DNA of 38,770 bases, from NCBI GenBank assembly GCA_910584715.1, contig CAJUAN010000024.1, forward strand, positions 1-38,770, read 5' to 3'. Source of the DNA: an uncultured Oscillospiraceae bacterium (GTDB taxonomy: Bacteria; Bacillota; Clostridia; Oscillospirales; Ruminococcaceae). Positions within the stretch are counted from its first letter, which is position 1. Each line of letters opens with the position of its first letter. Shown here piece after piece: positions 15,561-23,270 of this stretch. Both the position numbers and the translations under genes were made by a program. The notes under the pieces are model-generated. The model had not been told where the DNA came from. It searched no databases and saw only the letters and a list, made by a program, of their open reading frames with translations.

Positions 15561-17315
15561 ATGGACGCAAATATTCTTGACACGATTTCGGGCGCAGTAA
15601 CAAGCGAAGTTTTCGCGGTATGGTTTCTGATCGGAGCTGCGCTGGTATTCTTTATGCAGGCGGGCTTCGCAATGGTGGAGACGGGCTTCACCCGCGCGAA
15701 AAACGCGGCTAACATCATCATGAAAAACCTCATGGACTTCTGTATCGGCGTGCCGATGTTCATTCTTATCGGCTTCGGGCTCCTTTTCGGAGAAGATCTG
15801 GTCGGACTCATCGGCAAGCCGGGATTTGACATTTTCACGGCGTATGAAAATTTCGACTGGTCGGCGTTTGTTTTCAACATGGTTTTCTGCGCTACCACGG
15901 CGACTATAGTTTCCGGTGCAATGGCTGAGAGGACGAAGTTCCTGTCCTACTGTATCTATTCGGGAGTTATCAGTGCGCTGATATACCCCATTGAAGCGCA
16001 TTGGATATGGGGCGGCGGCTGGCTCGCGCAGCTTGGATTCCACGACTTTGCGGGTTCCTGCGCTATACATATGGTAGGCGGTATTTCCGCTCTTATCGGC
16101 GCGAAAATCCTCGGGCCCCGTATCGGCAAATTCGTTACCGACAAGAAAACAGGCAAGGTCACAAAGGTAAACGCTATCCCCGGACACTCCCTGACGCTTG
16201 GCGCACTGGGCTGCTTTATCCTCTGGTTCGGCTGGTACGGCTTTAACGGCGCGGCGGCGACTTCTCTTCCGCAGCTCGGTTCCATATTCCTTACCACGAC
16301 GGTAGCTCCCGCGGTTGCGACTGTTGTCTGCATGATCTTCACATGGCTAAAGTACGGCAAGCCCGACGTTTCAATGTGTCTTAACGCTTCACTGGCGGGA
16401 CTTGTTGGTATCACCGCGGGCTGCGACGTTATGGACTGCTTCGGCTCCGCAATGGTTGGCGTTGTTTCGGGACTTCTGGTAGTGTTCGGCGTATGGCTTC
16501 TTGACAACGTTCTGCACATCGACGACCCTGTGGGCGCGGTTGCGGTACACATGATGAACGGCATCTGGGGTACTCTTGCGGTGGGACTTTTCGCAACGAA
16601 AACCGCTCCCGCCTGCGAAATAAACGGACTTTTCTACGGCGGCGGCTTCGGTCAGCTTGGCTTGCAGGCTCTTGCGGTACTTGCGGTAGCTGCATGGACG
16701 GCTGTTACAATTACAATTACTTTCTTTGTTATCAAAAAGACTATCGGTCTCCGCGCTTCCGTTGAGGAGGAAACCCGGGGTCTGGACGTTACCGAACACG
16801 GTCTTGCGTCGTCTTACGCGGACTTTATGCCCGTACTCAACACAAACGCTATTTCCGTATTTACGGGCGAGACCACCGAGGAGACCGCTCCCATACCCGC
16901 TGCGGCTGAGCTTACCGTTTCGGAAAGACCGCACATCGAACGCAGCAGTACCGAGAAAAACAAGTACACAAGGATTTCCGTTGTGTGCAAGCAGAACAAA
17001 TTCGAGGAACTTAAACGTGAGCTGAGCGCCGTGGGCGTAACAGGATTTACCGTAACTCAGGTGCTTGGCTGCGGAACCCAGAAGGGTGCGGGAGAAAGAT
17101 ACCGCGGAGTACCCGTTGAAGCCACTCTTCTGCCGAAGGTAAAGGTAGAGGTGGTAGTATCAAAAGTTCCTGTTGAGACGGTAGTCGAGGCTGCAAGAAA
17201 GGCTCTCTATACCGGACATATAGGCGATGGAAAGATTTTTGTCACCGACATTGAGGACGTTGTAAGAGTACGCACGGGAGAAAGCGGTTACGACGCTTTG
17301 CAGGACGCGGAATAA
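15561..17315 (+). CDS. Ammonium transporter fused to a PII signal protein (Amt-GlnK fusion)
   Basis: Residues 1-405 are an ammonium channel of the Amt/Rh family with about 11 TM segments. The pore twin histidines are H170 (CAIHMVGG) and H330 (VAVHMMNG), and D162 matches the essential Asp. A 60-residue linker follows. Residues 467-575 are a full PII domain starting YTRISVVCKQNKFEEL, with the T-loop Q507-KG and Y514-RG (the equivalent of the uridylylated Tyr51) and LLPKVKVEVVV. In most bacteria Amt and GlnK are separate; GlnK plugs the channel when nitrogen is plentiful. Here the plug is tethered. The C-terminal GIGDGKIFV-type motif (GHIGDGKIFV) for ATP binding is present. The start has AGGAGGGG seven bases upstream. 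Expression is likely controlled by the leader hairpins. Confidence 0.95.
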   Translation: MDANILDTISGAVTSEVFAVWFLIGAALVFFMQAGFAMVETGFTRAKNAANIIMKNLMDFCIGVPMFILIGFGLLFGEDLVGLIGKPGFDIFTAYENFDWSAFVFNMVFCATTATIVSGAMAERTKFLSYCIYSGVISALIYPIEAHWIWGGGWLAQLGFHDFAGSCAIHMVGGISALIGAKILGPRIGKFVTDKKTGKVTKVNAIPGHSLTLGALGCFILWFGWYGFNGAAATSLPQLGSIFLTTTVAPAVATVVCMIFTWLKYGKPDVSMCLNASLAGLVGITAGCDVMDCFGSAMVGVVSGLLVVFGVWLLDNVLHIDDPVGAVAVHMMNGIWGTLAVGLFATKTAPACEINGLFYGGGFGQLGLQALAVLAVAAWTAVTITITFFVIKKTIGLRASVEEETRGLDVTEHGLASSYADFMPVLNTNAISVFTGETTEETAPIPAAAELTVSERPHIERSSTEKNKYTRISVVCKQNKFEELKRELSAVGVTGFTVTQVLGCGTQKGAGERYRGVPVEATLLPKVKVEVVVSKVPVETVVEAARKALYTGHIGDGKIFVTDIEDVVRVRTGESGYDALQDAE

Positions 17316-17320
17316 AGCGT

Positions 17321-17358
17321 AAAAAGGAAAGACTGCGGTTATGCAGCCTTTCCTTTTT
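17321..17358 (+). terminator. Intrinsic terminator of the amt-glnK fusion
   Basis: AAAAAGGAAAG pairs with CTTTCCTTTTT around an inner CTGC/GCAG stem. It lies six bases after the stop codon. Confidence 0.9.
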
Positions 17359-17665
17359 ATTATAATTCCCGCAGTCGGTGATTGCCGTTCAGAACAATCT
17401 TTGTATGAGTTTATTTAGTGCTGTTAAAGCATTGAACACTTTAATTCATATTCAGCGGAAAAACTGCGGTTTACCTATGTCGCTAACGCAGGTAACCGCT
17501 AAAGCCCATGTATGGCAGAGTGTTTTTGGGAGTAGGAAACTCAACTCACAGCTGCGCAGCTGTACATATGCTCTATGGAATCATAGGACATCAGGAGGAT
17601 ATATTTTGTTTGGTAACAATGTTGCGTTACACGCATGAAGTACGTGTTTTGCTTTGATTTTTTGT
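17359..17665. other. Gap with hairpin and 16-bp palindrome, no supported gene
   Basis: TACCT and AGGTA enclose TCGCTAACGC near 17475, and ACAGCTGCGCAGCTGT at 17548-17563 is a perfect palindrome. An open rightward frame at 17378-17638 has no ribosome binding site and no familiar motif. The region could be a decayed insertion or a structured RNA. Confidence 0.4.
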
Positions 17666-18160
17666 TTAATTTACTGCGGAAATTATCCTGTCAGCAATTT
17701 CCTCCGGGGAGCCGCTGCCGCTTATTGTTAATGCAGCGTTTCCGCTGTATACGGGAGCCCTGCCGTCATAAATTATTTCAAGCTCCTCTTTGGTGTTGTT
17801 CATAACTATAGGCCGGTTCTTGTCTCCGGAAATGCGTGAATAGCAGGTCTCGAAAGGAACGTCTATATAGACAACTGTTCCAGCTGCGGAAGCGATAGCT
17901 GCATTTTCCTTTTTCAACATCGCGCCGCCGCCGCAGGCAATAACTCCGCTTTTTTCCGCAAGCTCGCGGATTGCTTCCGTTTCCGCCTCACGGAAATATT
18001 TTTCTCCCTTTTCCGCAAATATACGGGGTATTTCCATTTTCTCTTTTTCTGTGATATAGTCGTCCATATCGTAAAATCCGCAGCCGAGTTTTTCCGCAAG
18101 AAGCTTCCCGGCAGTAGTTTTTCCGCAGCCCATAAAGCCGCATAAATAGATAGGTCTCAT
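17666..18160 (-). CDS. aroK: Shikimate kinase
   Basis: It phosphorylates shikimate at the 3-hydroxyl with ATP in the cytoplasm, a step in aromatic amino acid synthesis. The Walker A loop is GFMGCGKTT (8-16). The shikimate-binding residues are visible as D33/D34 in YDMDDYI, R57 in YFREAE and the triple glycine CGGGA (77-79). The lid arginine lies in DKNRPI. At 164 residues it has the normal length. The start codon follows the upstream stop by two bases, with GAGGGG inside the upstream gene, so it is translated from the same message as two unrecognised genes. No other aro gene is in the window. Confidence 0.93.
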   Translation of the reverse strand: MRPIYLCGFMGCGKTTAGKLLAEKLGCGFYDMDDYITEKEKMEIPRIFAEKGEKYFREAETEAIRELAEKSGVIACGGGAMLKKENAAIASAAGTVVYIDVPFETCYSRISGDKNRPIVMNNTKEELEIIYDGRAPVYSGNAALTISGSGSPEEIADRIISAVN

Positions 18161-18162
18161 AG

Positions 18163-18813
18163 CTATTTCCCCTCAACTTCGGAAAGATTGTCGGCGGTGT
18201 ACTCCGTCATCTTGTTTCGTATTTCTTCTTCAAGACAGGAGTAGAACATGGCGAAAAGCACGTCCGCAAAGCCCAGCAGAAACATATTTTTATTGGTTAT
18301 TTCCGCCAGTTCGGGAACGTTGGTATAGATGTATGTCTTGTACCAGTCCGCGGTAAAGGGCTGAAGTTTTTTACCCTTTCTCACAAGGTACTTGGTTTCC
18401 AGAAACGTTTCGGATATCATATCCTTGTAGTTTTCCGCACCCTTTTCCATTACCGCATTATAGAGTCGGTAAAGCTGATCGTCGGTCATATTTTCATCGT
18501 TTATCTTAACGTTTTTCAGGGTGGGTATCCTCACTGCCAGTGAGTAAACCATAAGCGATAAGACATGGTTGTACGCCTCGCTCTGCATTTCGGCGCAGGT
18601 ACGTCCGTCTATGTGCAGACCCAGACCCTGCAAGCAGTCAGTGTCGGTGATATTGTTGAGCACCACCTTGAAAGCGTCCTTAATGCTGATGTTGTAGAAA
18701 TCGTCCTCGGCAATTGAATAGATGTATTTCATGGCGTTGTAAAGGCTTACTCCGCCCTTTATGATAGTGTCCGCAAGACCGTTTATCGCGGCTGCTTCAT
18801 TTATAAAAAGCAT
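18163..18813 (-). CDS. Unrecognised 216-residue cytoplasmic protein
   Basis: I do not recognise the family. The protein is mostly helical by its pattern, with no signal peptide; a weakly hydrophobic stretch NMFLLGFADVLFAMFYSCLEEE lies near 175-196 (too polar for a sure TM). The start has AAAGGAG seven bases upstream. It sits 32 bases after the larger unrecognised gene and two bases before aroK, so the three form one operon from the promoter at 20729-20757. Nothing links it to shikimate metabolism other than position. Confidence 0.7.
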   Translation of the reverse strand: MLFINEAAAINGLADTIIKGGVSLYNAMKYIYSIAEDDFYNISIKDAFKVVLNNITDTDCLQGLGLHIDGRTCAEMQSEAYNHVLSLMVYSLAVRIPTLKNVKINDENMTDDQLYRLYNAVMEKGAENYKDMISETFLETKYLVRKGKKLQPFTADWYKTYIYTNVPELAEITNKNMFLLGFADVLFAMFYSCLEEEIRNKMTEYTADNLSEVEGK

Positions 18814-18845
18814 TTTGCAGCTCCTTTCGGTTTTATGGGGAACGT

Positions 18846-20690
18846 TTACTCTTCGTCCTTGTCATTGTCCTTGAAGGCTTCCTCGCGGCTTAGGCGTTCC
18901 CACTTTGGCTTTTTGATCTCCACGGGTTTACCATGCTTTTTGGCGGACTCGCCCCCGTCCTCATCATCGCTGCTTCCCGCCTGCATAGCGTCGTACAGCG
19001 AATCAAAAGCCTGAGGCATAAACGGTTTGACTTTAACATTGTCGGAGGATACCACCGTTCCCTCAACCTGCGGGACTTTCGGCGCGGTTTCGGAGGCAGC
19101 TTTTTCCGCGTGTTTTTTCTCTATTTTCTCAGAAAGCTCTGCAATTTCCACAAATTCTTCCTCGGAAATTTCATTTGCGGCATCATTTCCGTCCGTTTCC
19201 GCCGGCGTTTCCGCTTTTTCAGTATTATTTGCGGTTTTTCCAACCGGATTGCTCATATCGTAGGGCTTCTCAACGGGAGCGTGAACCGTCTTGTTCTTGC
19301 TTGCAAGCTTGACTTCCCTGCAAAGCCTGTCAGAATAGTCGAGGAATTCCTCATATTGCTTCAAAGAAGCTTCGCCGAGCTTCAGGTTTCTCTTCATATT
19401 GGACAGATACTGAGACCATTCCTTGAACTCATTTTCGTCGATTCCTTTATTGACCCGCTTGTAGAGAGCGTTGTAAAGCTTCTGTGCGCGTTTTTCCGTT
19501 TCTTTCGGAACGGCTACGGGCTCGCGCACTTCGGGCGGCGGAATCAGAGAGGAAACAGGGGATATTTCCGTGATATTTGCCGTTTCCGTATTTTCTGCGT
19601 AAGCATTTCCTTCCGTTTGGGAAACCGCTCCCTGTCCGTCTCTTGCTCCTCCGGCTTTTGCGGAAATGCTTTCCACAAGCTCCTCGTATTGGCGGCGGCA
19701 GGTTTTTCCGGAGCTGTTAACCCTGTCGCAGCGGGTGTTGTCGTCAAGAGCTGTAAAAAATCTTCCGCAGTTTTCGCATTTGCGCATATATATTTTATCA
19801 CGCACCATAAGCTCGAACTCAAGGTCAATAGTTGCCTTTAAGCTGTCGGGATAGTATATCTCGGCAGGATTTTCCCTGATCGCTTCAAGAGCGAAATTCA
19901 TTTCTATTTCGTTTGGACGGGTCATGCCCTTGACGTAGGAGTATGCCTCCATAGCAAGCTGATCCCGTATTTTTGAGCAGTCCCGCTTTTCCATTGCGGA
20001 CAGATCCCTGCCCTCGGCAAGCTCATCGGCAAAACGGCGGTAAATGGATTTCGAGACCTTTCCAACCACGAAAGCCGAATTTGGCAGCGTTGCGGGAGTC
20101 AGAAGCTTTACCGACGGAAGAAGATTTCCCGAACAGCCAAGCTCGTTTGCCGCCACCGAAAGGGCAAGATCGAAATATTCCTTTCTTGCACGGACGGTGT
20201 CGTCGCTTAGTATTGTGCCGATATCGTCGGTATCGAAAATAAAGGTCATTTTATTTTTTGCGTACTCCTGCAAGCGGACAATGCTCGTCCAGCGGTTCAT
20301 GGCGCGGTTTGCCTTGTACTCGGAAATACGCCTGAAAATTGCTTCTTCATACGGATTTTTCGGAGAAATGCACCTTGCCCACAGTTCCTCCAGACCTATT
20401 CTTTCGCTGTGGCAGATATACTCGATAATGCAGTCCAGAACTATTTCGGAATAGTCTGTGCCGATGCACGCCTCGATGTAGGGGTGAGCGCGTCCAACCG
20501 CTGCCTTTGCGCCGGTAACGATATTCTGGGGAAGTCTTCCGGTTTTGCGCGCAGCTTTGCCCGCCTCTATACACTGTTCCCAAAAATAGGTAAAGTCAAA
20601 CTCGGTAAAGTGCAGAAGCGTTCTCGACAGCTCTATCTTGTAAAAATTTGTATTATCGTAAACGGCAAACCTGACGATGCTGTTATCCAT
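18846..20690 (-). CDS. Unrecognised large protein with a zinc-finger-like Cys cluster
   Basis: The 614-residue protein starts MDNSIVRFAVYDN at ATG 20690, with AGAGG about ten bases upstream; an upstream TTG (20711) lies inside that site. The first 310 residues look folded and helical. A Cys cluster follows at about 310-335 (K-C-E-N-C-G-R-F-F ... C-D-R ... G-K-T-C-R-R-Q-Y), like the zinc fingers of CGNR or DUF6076-type proteins. The remaining 270 residues are charged, low-complexity and rich in Glu, Ala and Lys, probably disordered. Zinc-finger proteins of this type often bind nucleic acid, so a regulatory role is possible but unproven. Confidence 0.72.
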   Translation of the reverse strand: MDNSIVRFAVYDNTNFYKIELSRTLLHFTEFDFTYFWEQCIEAGKAARKTGRLPQNIVTGAKAAVGRAHPYIEACIGTDYSEIVLDCIIEYICHSERIGLEELWARCISPKNPYEEAIFRRISEYKANRAMNRWTSIVRLQEYAKNKMTFIFDTDDIGTILSDDTVRARKEYFDLALSVAANELGCSGNLLPSVKLLTPATLPNSAFVVGKVSKSIYRRFADELAEGRDLSAMEKRDCSKIRDQLAMEAYSYVKGMTRPNEIEMNFALEAIRENPAEIYYPDSLKATIDLEFELMVRDKIYMRKCENCGRFFTALDDNTRCDRVNSSGKTCRRQYEELVESISAKAGGARDGQGAVSQTEGNAYAENTETANITEISPVSSLIPPPEVREPVAVPKETEKRAQKLYNALYKRVNKGIDENEFKEWSQYLSNMKRNLKLGEASLKQYEEFLDYSDRLCREVKLASKNKTVHAPVEKPYDMSNPVGKTANNTEKAETPAETDGNDAANEISEEEFVEIAELSEKIEKKHAEKAASETAPKVPQVEGTVVSSDNVKVKPFMPQAFDSLYDAMQAGSSDDEDGGESAKKHGKPVEIKKPKWERLSREEAFKDNDKDEE

Positions 20691-20728
20691 TCTAAAAGTT
20701 CCTCTCCGCAAAAATTCATGTATAATTC

Positions 20729-20757
20729 ATTATACCACATTGGTTTGGAATTTGCAA
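20729..20757 (-). promoter_or_regulatory. Promoter of the zinc-finger protein / aroK operon
   Basis: On the minus strand TTGCAA (20757-20752) and TATAAT (20734-20729) are 17 bases apart. Confidence 0.75.
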
Positions 20758-20767
20758 TTGATTTGGC

Positions 20768-20806
20768 AAAAAAACTCGGAAATCGGCAAAATTTCCGATC
20801 TCCGAG
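20768..20806 (-). terminator. Intrinsic terminator of ahcY
   Basis: CTCGGA-A-ATCGG pairs with CCGAT-C-TCCGAG around CAAAATTT. Read leftward it is followed by TTTTTTT, about 75 bases after the ahcY stop. Confidence 0.85.
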
Positions 20807-20881
20807 AGCTATTTCCGCAAATATTTTTCATTTCCGTTTTGGACAAATCCCTGTTTTAGGCGGTTTGCGCCGTTTGCGGGA

Positions 20882-22129
20882 CTACGCTTCCCAGCTGTTG
20901 AGGTATTTCTCCTGAACGTCGGTGAGTTTGTCTATCTCCATGCCCCAGTAGCGGATCTTTCTTTCCGCGACTTCGCGGTCGATGTACTTTGGAACGTCTA
21001 TAATTTTCTCTGTAAGCCTGCCCCTGTTCTTAACAAGGTGCAGAGCGGACAGTGCCTGTATCGCAAAGCTCATGTCCATTATCTCAGCAGGGTGACCGTC
21101 TCCAGCGGCAAGGTTTACCAGCCGTCCCTCGGCGATAACGTATATCCAGTTTCCGTTTTTCAGCTTGTAGCCCTGAATATTGTTCCGTGCGGTCTTTGTC
21201 TCAACGGCAATCTTTTTCAGTGTGGCAACGTCCACCTCAACGTCGAAGTGACCCGCGTTGCAGCATATCGCGCCGTTCTTCATCACGTTAAAGCTTTCCT
21301 CGGTAACAACGTCGCGGCAGCCGGTAACGGTTACAAAAAAGTCCCCGACCTTAGCCGCCTCGGTCATTTTCATGACCTTGAAGCCGTCCATAACAGCCTC
21401 CATTGCCTTTATGGGGTCTATCTCGGTAACAATTACCTCAGCGCCCAGACCCTTTGCACGCATGGCGACTCCCTTTCCGCACCAGCCGTAGCCCGCGACC
21501 ACAACATTTTTGCCCGCAACGATAAGGTTTGTGGTACGGTTGATACCGTCCCAGACGGACTGACCGGTGCCGTAGCGGTTGTCGAACAGGTGCTTGCAGT
21601 CGGCGTTGTTTACCAGAACCATGGGGAACTGAAGCTTGTTCTCCTTAGCCATGGCTATGAGACGGATAATGCCCGTGGTGGTCTCCTCGCAGCCGCCGAT
21701 AACGTCCGCGATTTTTTCGGGGTACTCGTTGTGAATAAGGTTCACAAGGTCGCCGCCGTCGTCGATGATGATGTTGGGACCCGCCTCAATAACGCGTGAG
21801 GTATGGCGGTGGTACTCCTCCTCGGTGGCGCCGTACCAGGCGAAAACGTTCAGACCGCCGTGAACGAGAGCCGCCGCAACGTCGTCCTGAGTGGAAAGGG
21901 GATTGCTGCCGGTGATGTACATTTCCGCGCCGCCCGCCGCCAGAACGCGGCACAGATACGCGGTTTTCGCTTCAAGGTGAACGGAAAGGGCGACCTTAAT
22001 ACCCGCAAAGGGCTTTTCGGCGGCAAATTCCTCCTCGATACCGCGGAGCAGGGGCATATTTGCCTTTACCCACTGTATTTTGGTCTCGCCGCTTTCCCAA
22101 AGGTTTACGTCTCTGATTTCGCTTGACAT
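20882..22129 (-). CDS. ahcY: Adenosylhomocysteinase
   Basis: It splits S-adenosylhomocysteine into adenosine and homocysteine, using bound NAD, and so recycles the product of methyl transfer. The substrate part has SVHLEAKTA and the catalytic segment NADCKHLFDNRYGTGQ. The NAD domain has VVVAGYGWCGKGVA and later CNAGHFDVE. At 415 residues it is the short bacterial/archaeal form without the long insertion. The C-terminus ends with a Lys-Tyr pair in EKYLNSW as in the family. The start has AGGAGG seven bases upstream. Only 27 bases separate it from the ribbon-helix-helix gene upstream, with no promoter between, so it seems to depend on that gene's promoter. Confidence 0.95.
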   Translation of the reverse strand: MSSEIRDVNLWESGETKIQWVKANMPLLRGIEEEFAAEKPFAGIKVALSVHLEAKTAYLCRVLAAGGAEMYITGSNPLSTQDDVAAALVHGGLNVFAWYGATEEEYHRHTSRVIEAGPNIIIDDGGDLVNLIHNEYPEKIADVIGGCEETTTGIIRLIAMAKENKLQFPMVLVNNADCKHLFDNRYGTGQSVWDGINRTTNLIVAGKNVVVAGYGWCGKGVAMRAKGLGAEVIVTEIDPIKAMEAVMDGFKVMKMTEAAKVGDFFVTVTGCRDVVTEESFNVMKNGAICCNAGHFDVEVDVATLKKIAVETKTARNNIQGYKLKNGNWIYVIAEGRLVNLAAGDGHPAEIMDMSFAIQALSALHLVKNRGRLTEKIIDVPKYIDREVAERKIRYWGMEIDKLTDVQEKYLNSWEA

Positions 22130-22155
22130 ATGATTACCTCCTGTTAAATTTCTAT

Positions 22156-22374
22156 TTATTGTTTGTTTTCCGTATTTTCGTCGGTAGGTTCAATAAATTC
22201 TTCAACCCTTTTCATTATAGCCGTTCTTAAAAAGGTGTTCATCGGCTCATTTGAGACCTCTAACGCCTCTTTCAGCATTTCGTATTCTGATATTTTTAAT
22301 TTTACCGACTGGTATTTAAAATGGGATTTGTCATACTTTTTATTTGAGTCCATTTTTGCTTTAGATACAGCCAT
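22156..22374 (-). CDS. Ribbon-helix-helix DNA-binding protein (module 1 regulator)
   Basis: The 72-residue protein has a basic N-terminus, a short beta strand YQSVKLKIS and two helices joined at a turn containing SNEPMNTFL, the ribbon-helix-helix (Arc/MetJ) pattern. It starts MAVSKA, as its neighbour at 22574 starts MAVTKA, and both share N-x-F/Y-L/I-x-x-A-I-x-x-R, so they are paralogues. The ATG at 22374 has GGAGG upstream. A long inverted repeat (22417-22453) overlaps its -35 box, as expected for self-repression. Such proteins are often antitoxins, but no toxin partner is visible on its transcript; the next gene is ahcY. Confidence 0.82.
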   Translation of the reverse strand: MAVSKAKMDSNKKYDKSHFKYQSVKLKISEYEMLKEALEVSNEPMNTFLRTAIMKRVEEFIEPTDENTENKQ

Positions 22375-22394
22375 TTATGTTTACCTCCAATTGT

Positions 22395-22453
22395 ATTATA
22401 TCATTGTTGCATTTGGTTGTAACGTGAAAAAATGCACAAAATTCACGTTACAA
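22395..22453 (-). promoter_or_regulatory. Promoter and 12-bp inverted-repeat operator of module 1
   Basis: On the minus strand TTACAA (22422-22417) and TATAAT (22400-22395) are 16 bases apart. TTGTAACGTGAA (22417-22428) and TTCACGTTACAA (22442-22453) form a perfect inverted repeat, 25 bases between arm starts; the left arm covers the -35 box. A third TAACGTG (22487-22493) abuts the -10 of the divergent promoter. Confidence 0.8.
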
Positions 22454-22486
22454 CTTCGTTTATATTGCTAATAGAAGTTCCTGTTA

Positions 22487-22570
22487 TAACGTGCTATAAT
22501 TAAATCAATCCAAAACGAAAGGAAAATTCACCGTGAAAAAAATTTTAGATGACATAAGAAACAAAGTTGG
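22487..22570 (+). pseudogene. Promoter and 5' fragment of the 81-aa module gene
   Basis: TATAAT at 22495-22500 is followed by TAAATCAATC, GAAAGGAAAAT and a GTG start at 22533. The first codons (K-K-I-L-D-D-I-R-N-K) match the start of the intact gene at 23363. Homology stops at about 22570, right where the next regulator gene ends (stop 22574-22576). The fragment then runs on in frame for about 25 random codons. It is a truncated copy left by recombination. Confidence 0.8.
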
Positions 22571-22573
22571 CAG

Positions 22574-22795
22574 TTATTCTGTGCTATCTGTATTATCGTC
22601 AGTAATGCTCTCTTGTTTAATTCGATTGCTTATCGCACCTGTAATATAAGCGTTTAAGCTTTCTCCCGCATTTTTGGCAGCCGCCTGCACAGTCTCTTTG
22701 GAAAGCGTATCCTTACGAAGTCGAAGCAAAACTTTATCGTAATTTTTATCTTCAAATTTTTTAGTAGCTGCCTGTTGGGCTTTGGTTACCGCCAT
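22574..22795 (-). CDS. Ribbon-helix-helix DNA-binding protein (module 2 regulator)
   Basis: The 73-residue paralogue of the module 1 regulator has a strand YDKVLLRLRK, a helix, the turn AGESLNAYI and a second helix AISNRIKQE, again a ribbon-helix-helix layout. The ATG at 22795 has GGAGG seven bases upstream. Behind it are two direct copies of TATAACGATA 25 bases apart and one inverted copy over the divergent promoter. The half-site differs from that of module 1 (TAACGTG) though both share TAACG, so the two regulators probably bind related but distinct operators. Confidence 0.82.
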   Translation of the reverse strand: MAVTKAQQAATKKFEDKNYDKVLLRLRKDTLSKETVQAAAKNAGESLNAYITGAISNRIKQESITDDNTDSTE

Positions 22796-22830
22796 TGCAT
22801 TACCTCCACATATCTATTATATAATATTAA

Positions 22831-22921
22831 TATAACGATATCTATATAAATATTATATAACGATAGCTCTATATGTTTGTGCGTTTTGCCTATTGATATA
22901 AAGATAGCGTTATAGTATAAT
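22831..22921 (+). promoter_or_regulatory. Module 2 operators and divergent promoter
   Basis: TATAACGATA occurs at 22831-22840 and 22856-22865, and TAGCGTTATA (inverted) at 22905-22914. TTGATA (22893-22898) and TATAAT (22916-22921) are 17 bases apart and point right. The inverted site lies inside the spacer of this promoter. The promoter is followed by TAAATCAATCC, as in module 1, but then by 20 AT-rich bases and the dispersed repeat instead of a gene. Confidence 0.72.
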
Positions 22922-22950
22922 TAAATCAATCCCAAAATTATTTACATCTT

Positions 22951-23025
22951 GTAGGGGACGGGTTTCCCGTCCCGTGGTCATGCCGCAATCATTGAGTACT
23001 GCGGGCGGGGAGACCCCGCCCCTAC
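22951..23025. repeat. Palindromic dispersed repeat, copy 2 (inverted)
   Basis: The 75-base unit has the same two ends as the one at 3859-3929 but in reverse order, with a different middle. Its last bases supply the TAG stop codon (23022-23024) of the XRE regulator gene, so the repeat overlaps that gene's 3' end. Confidence 0.88.
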
Positions 23026-23237
23026 ATATCATCGGTTTCGACATATTCAATAATATCGCCCGGTTGACATTTCAGCAGCTTACATATAAGTGCCATGTTA
23101 TCTGCATTAACAATTTCGCCGTTACGAAATTTTTGCAGGGTACTTTGGCTTATGATTTTTTCTTTTCTTATTCTATATGTTGAATACCCTGCTGCCTTTA
23201 AAGCCGCTATAACGTCAATTTTATACTTTATTGGCAT
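23022..23237 (-). CDS. XRE-family helix-turn-helix regulator (module 3)
   Basis: The 71-residue protein is a single Cro/CI-type domain. The helix-turn-helix is at about 24-45 (ISQSTLQKFRNGEIVN), followed by the usual LICKLLKCQPGDIIEYV end. It begins at ATG 23237. The stop codon is inside the dispersed repeat, and the last residues (ETDDM) may have been changed by that insertion. It is divergent from the intact 81-aa gene, 125 bases away, in the place that ribbon-helix-helix genes hold in modules 1 and 2. Confidence 0.88.
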   Translation of the reverse strand: MPIKYKIDVIAALKAAGYSTYRIRKEKIISQSTLQKFRNGEIVNADNMALICKLLKCQPGDIIEYVETDDM

Positions 23238-23270
23238 ATTTGCACCACCTTATATTCAAAATATAAAATA

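Noticed and set aside
17378..17638. Rightward 86-codon gene after the amt terminator
   Set aside because: There is no ribosome binding site or promoter, and the frame crosses a perfect palindrome.
18933..19841. 302-codon frame antisense to the zinc-finger protein gene
   Set aside because: It arises from the biased codons of the charged tail on the other strand and has no ribosome binding site.
21038..21799. Long open frame antisense to ahcY
   Set aside because: It mirrors the codon pattern of a clear ahcY gene and has no start signals.
22156..22795. Two complete type II toxin-antitoxin operons
   Set aside because: The ribbon-helix-helix genes look like antitoxins, but no toxin gene follows or precedes on the same strand; the downstream gene of the first is ahcY.
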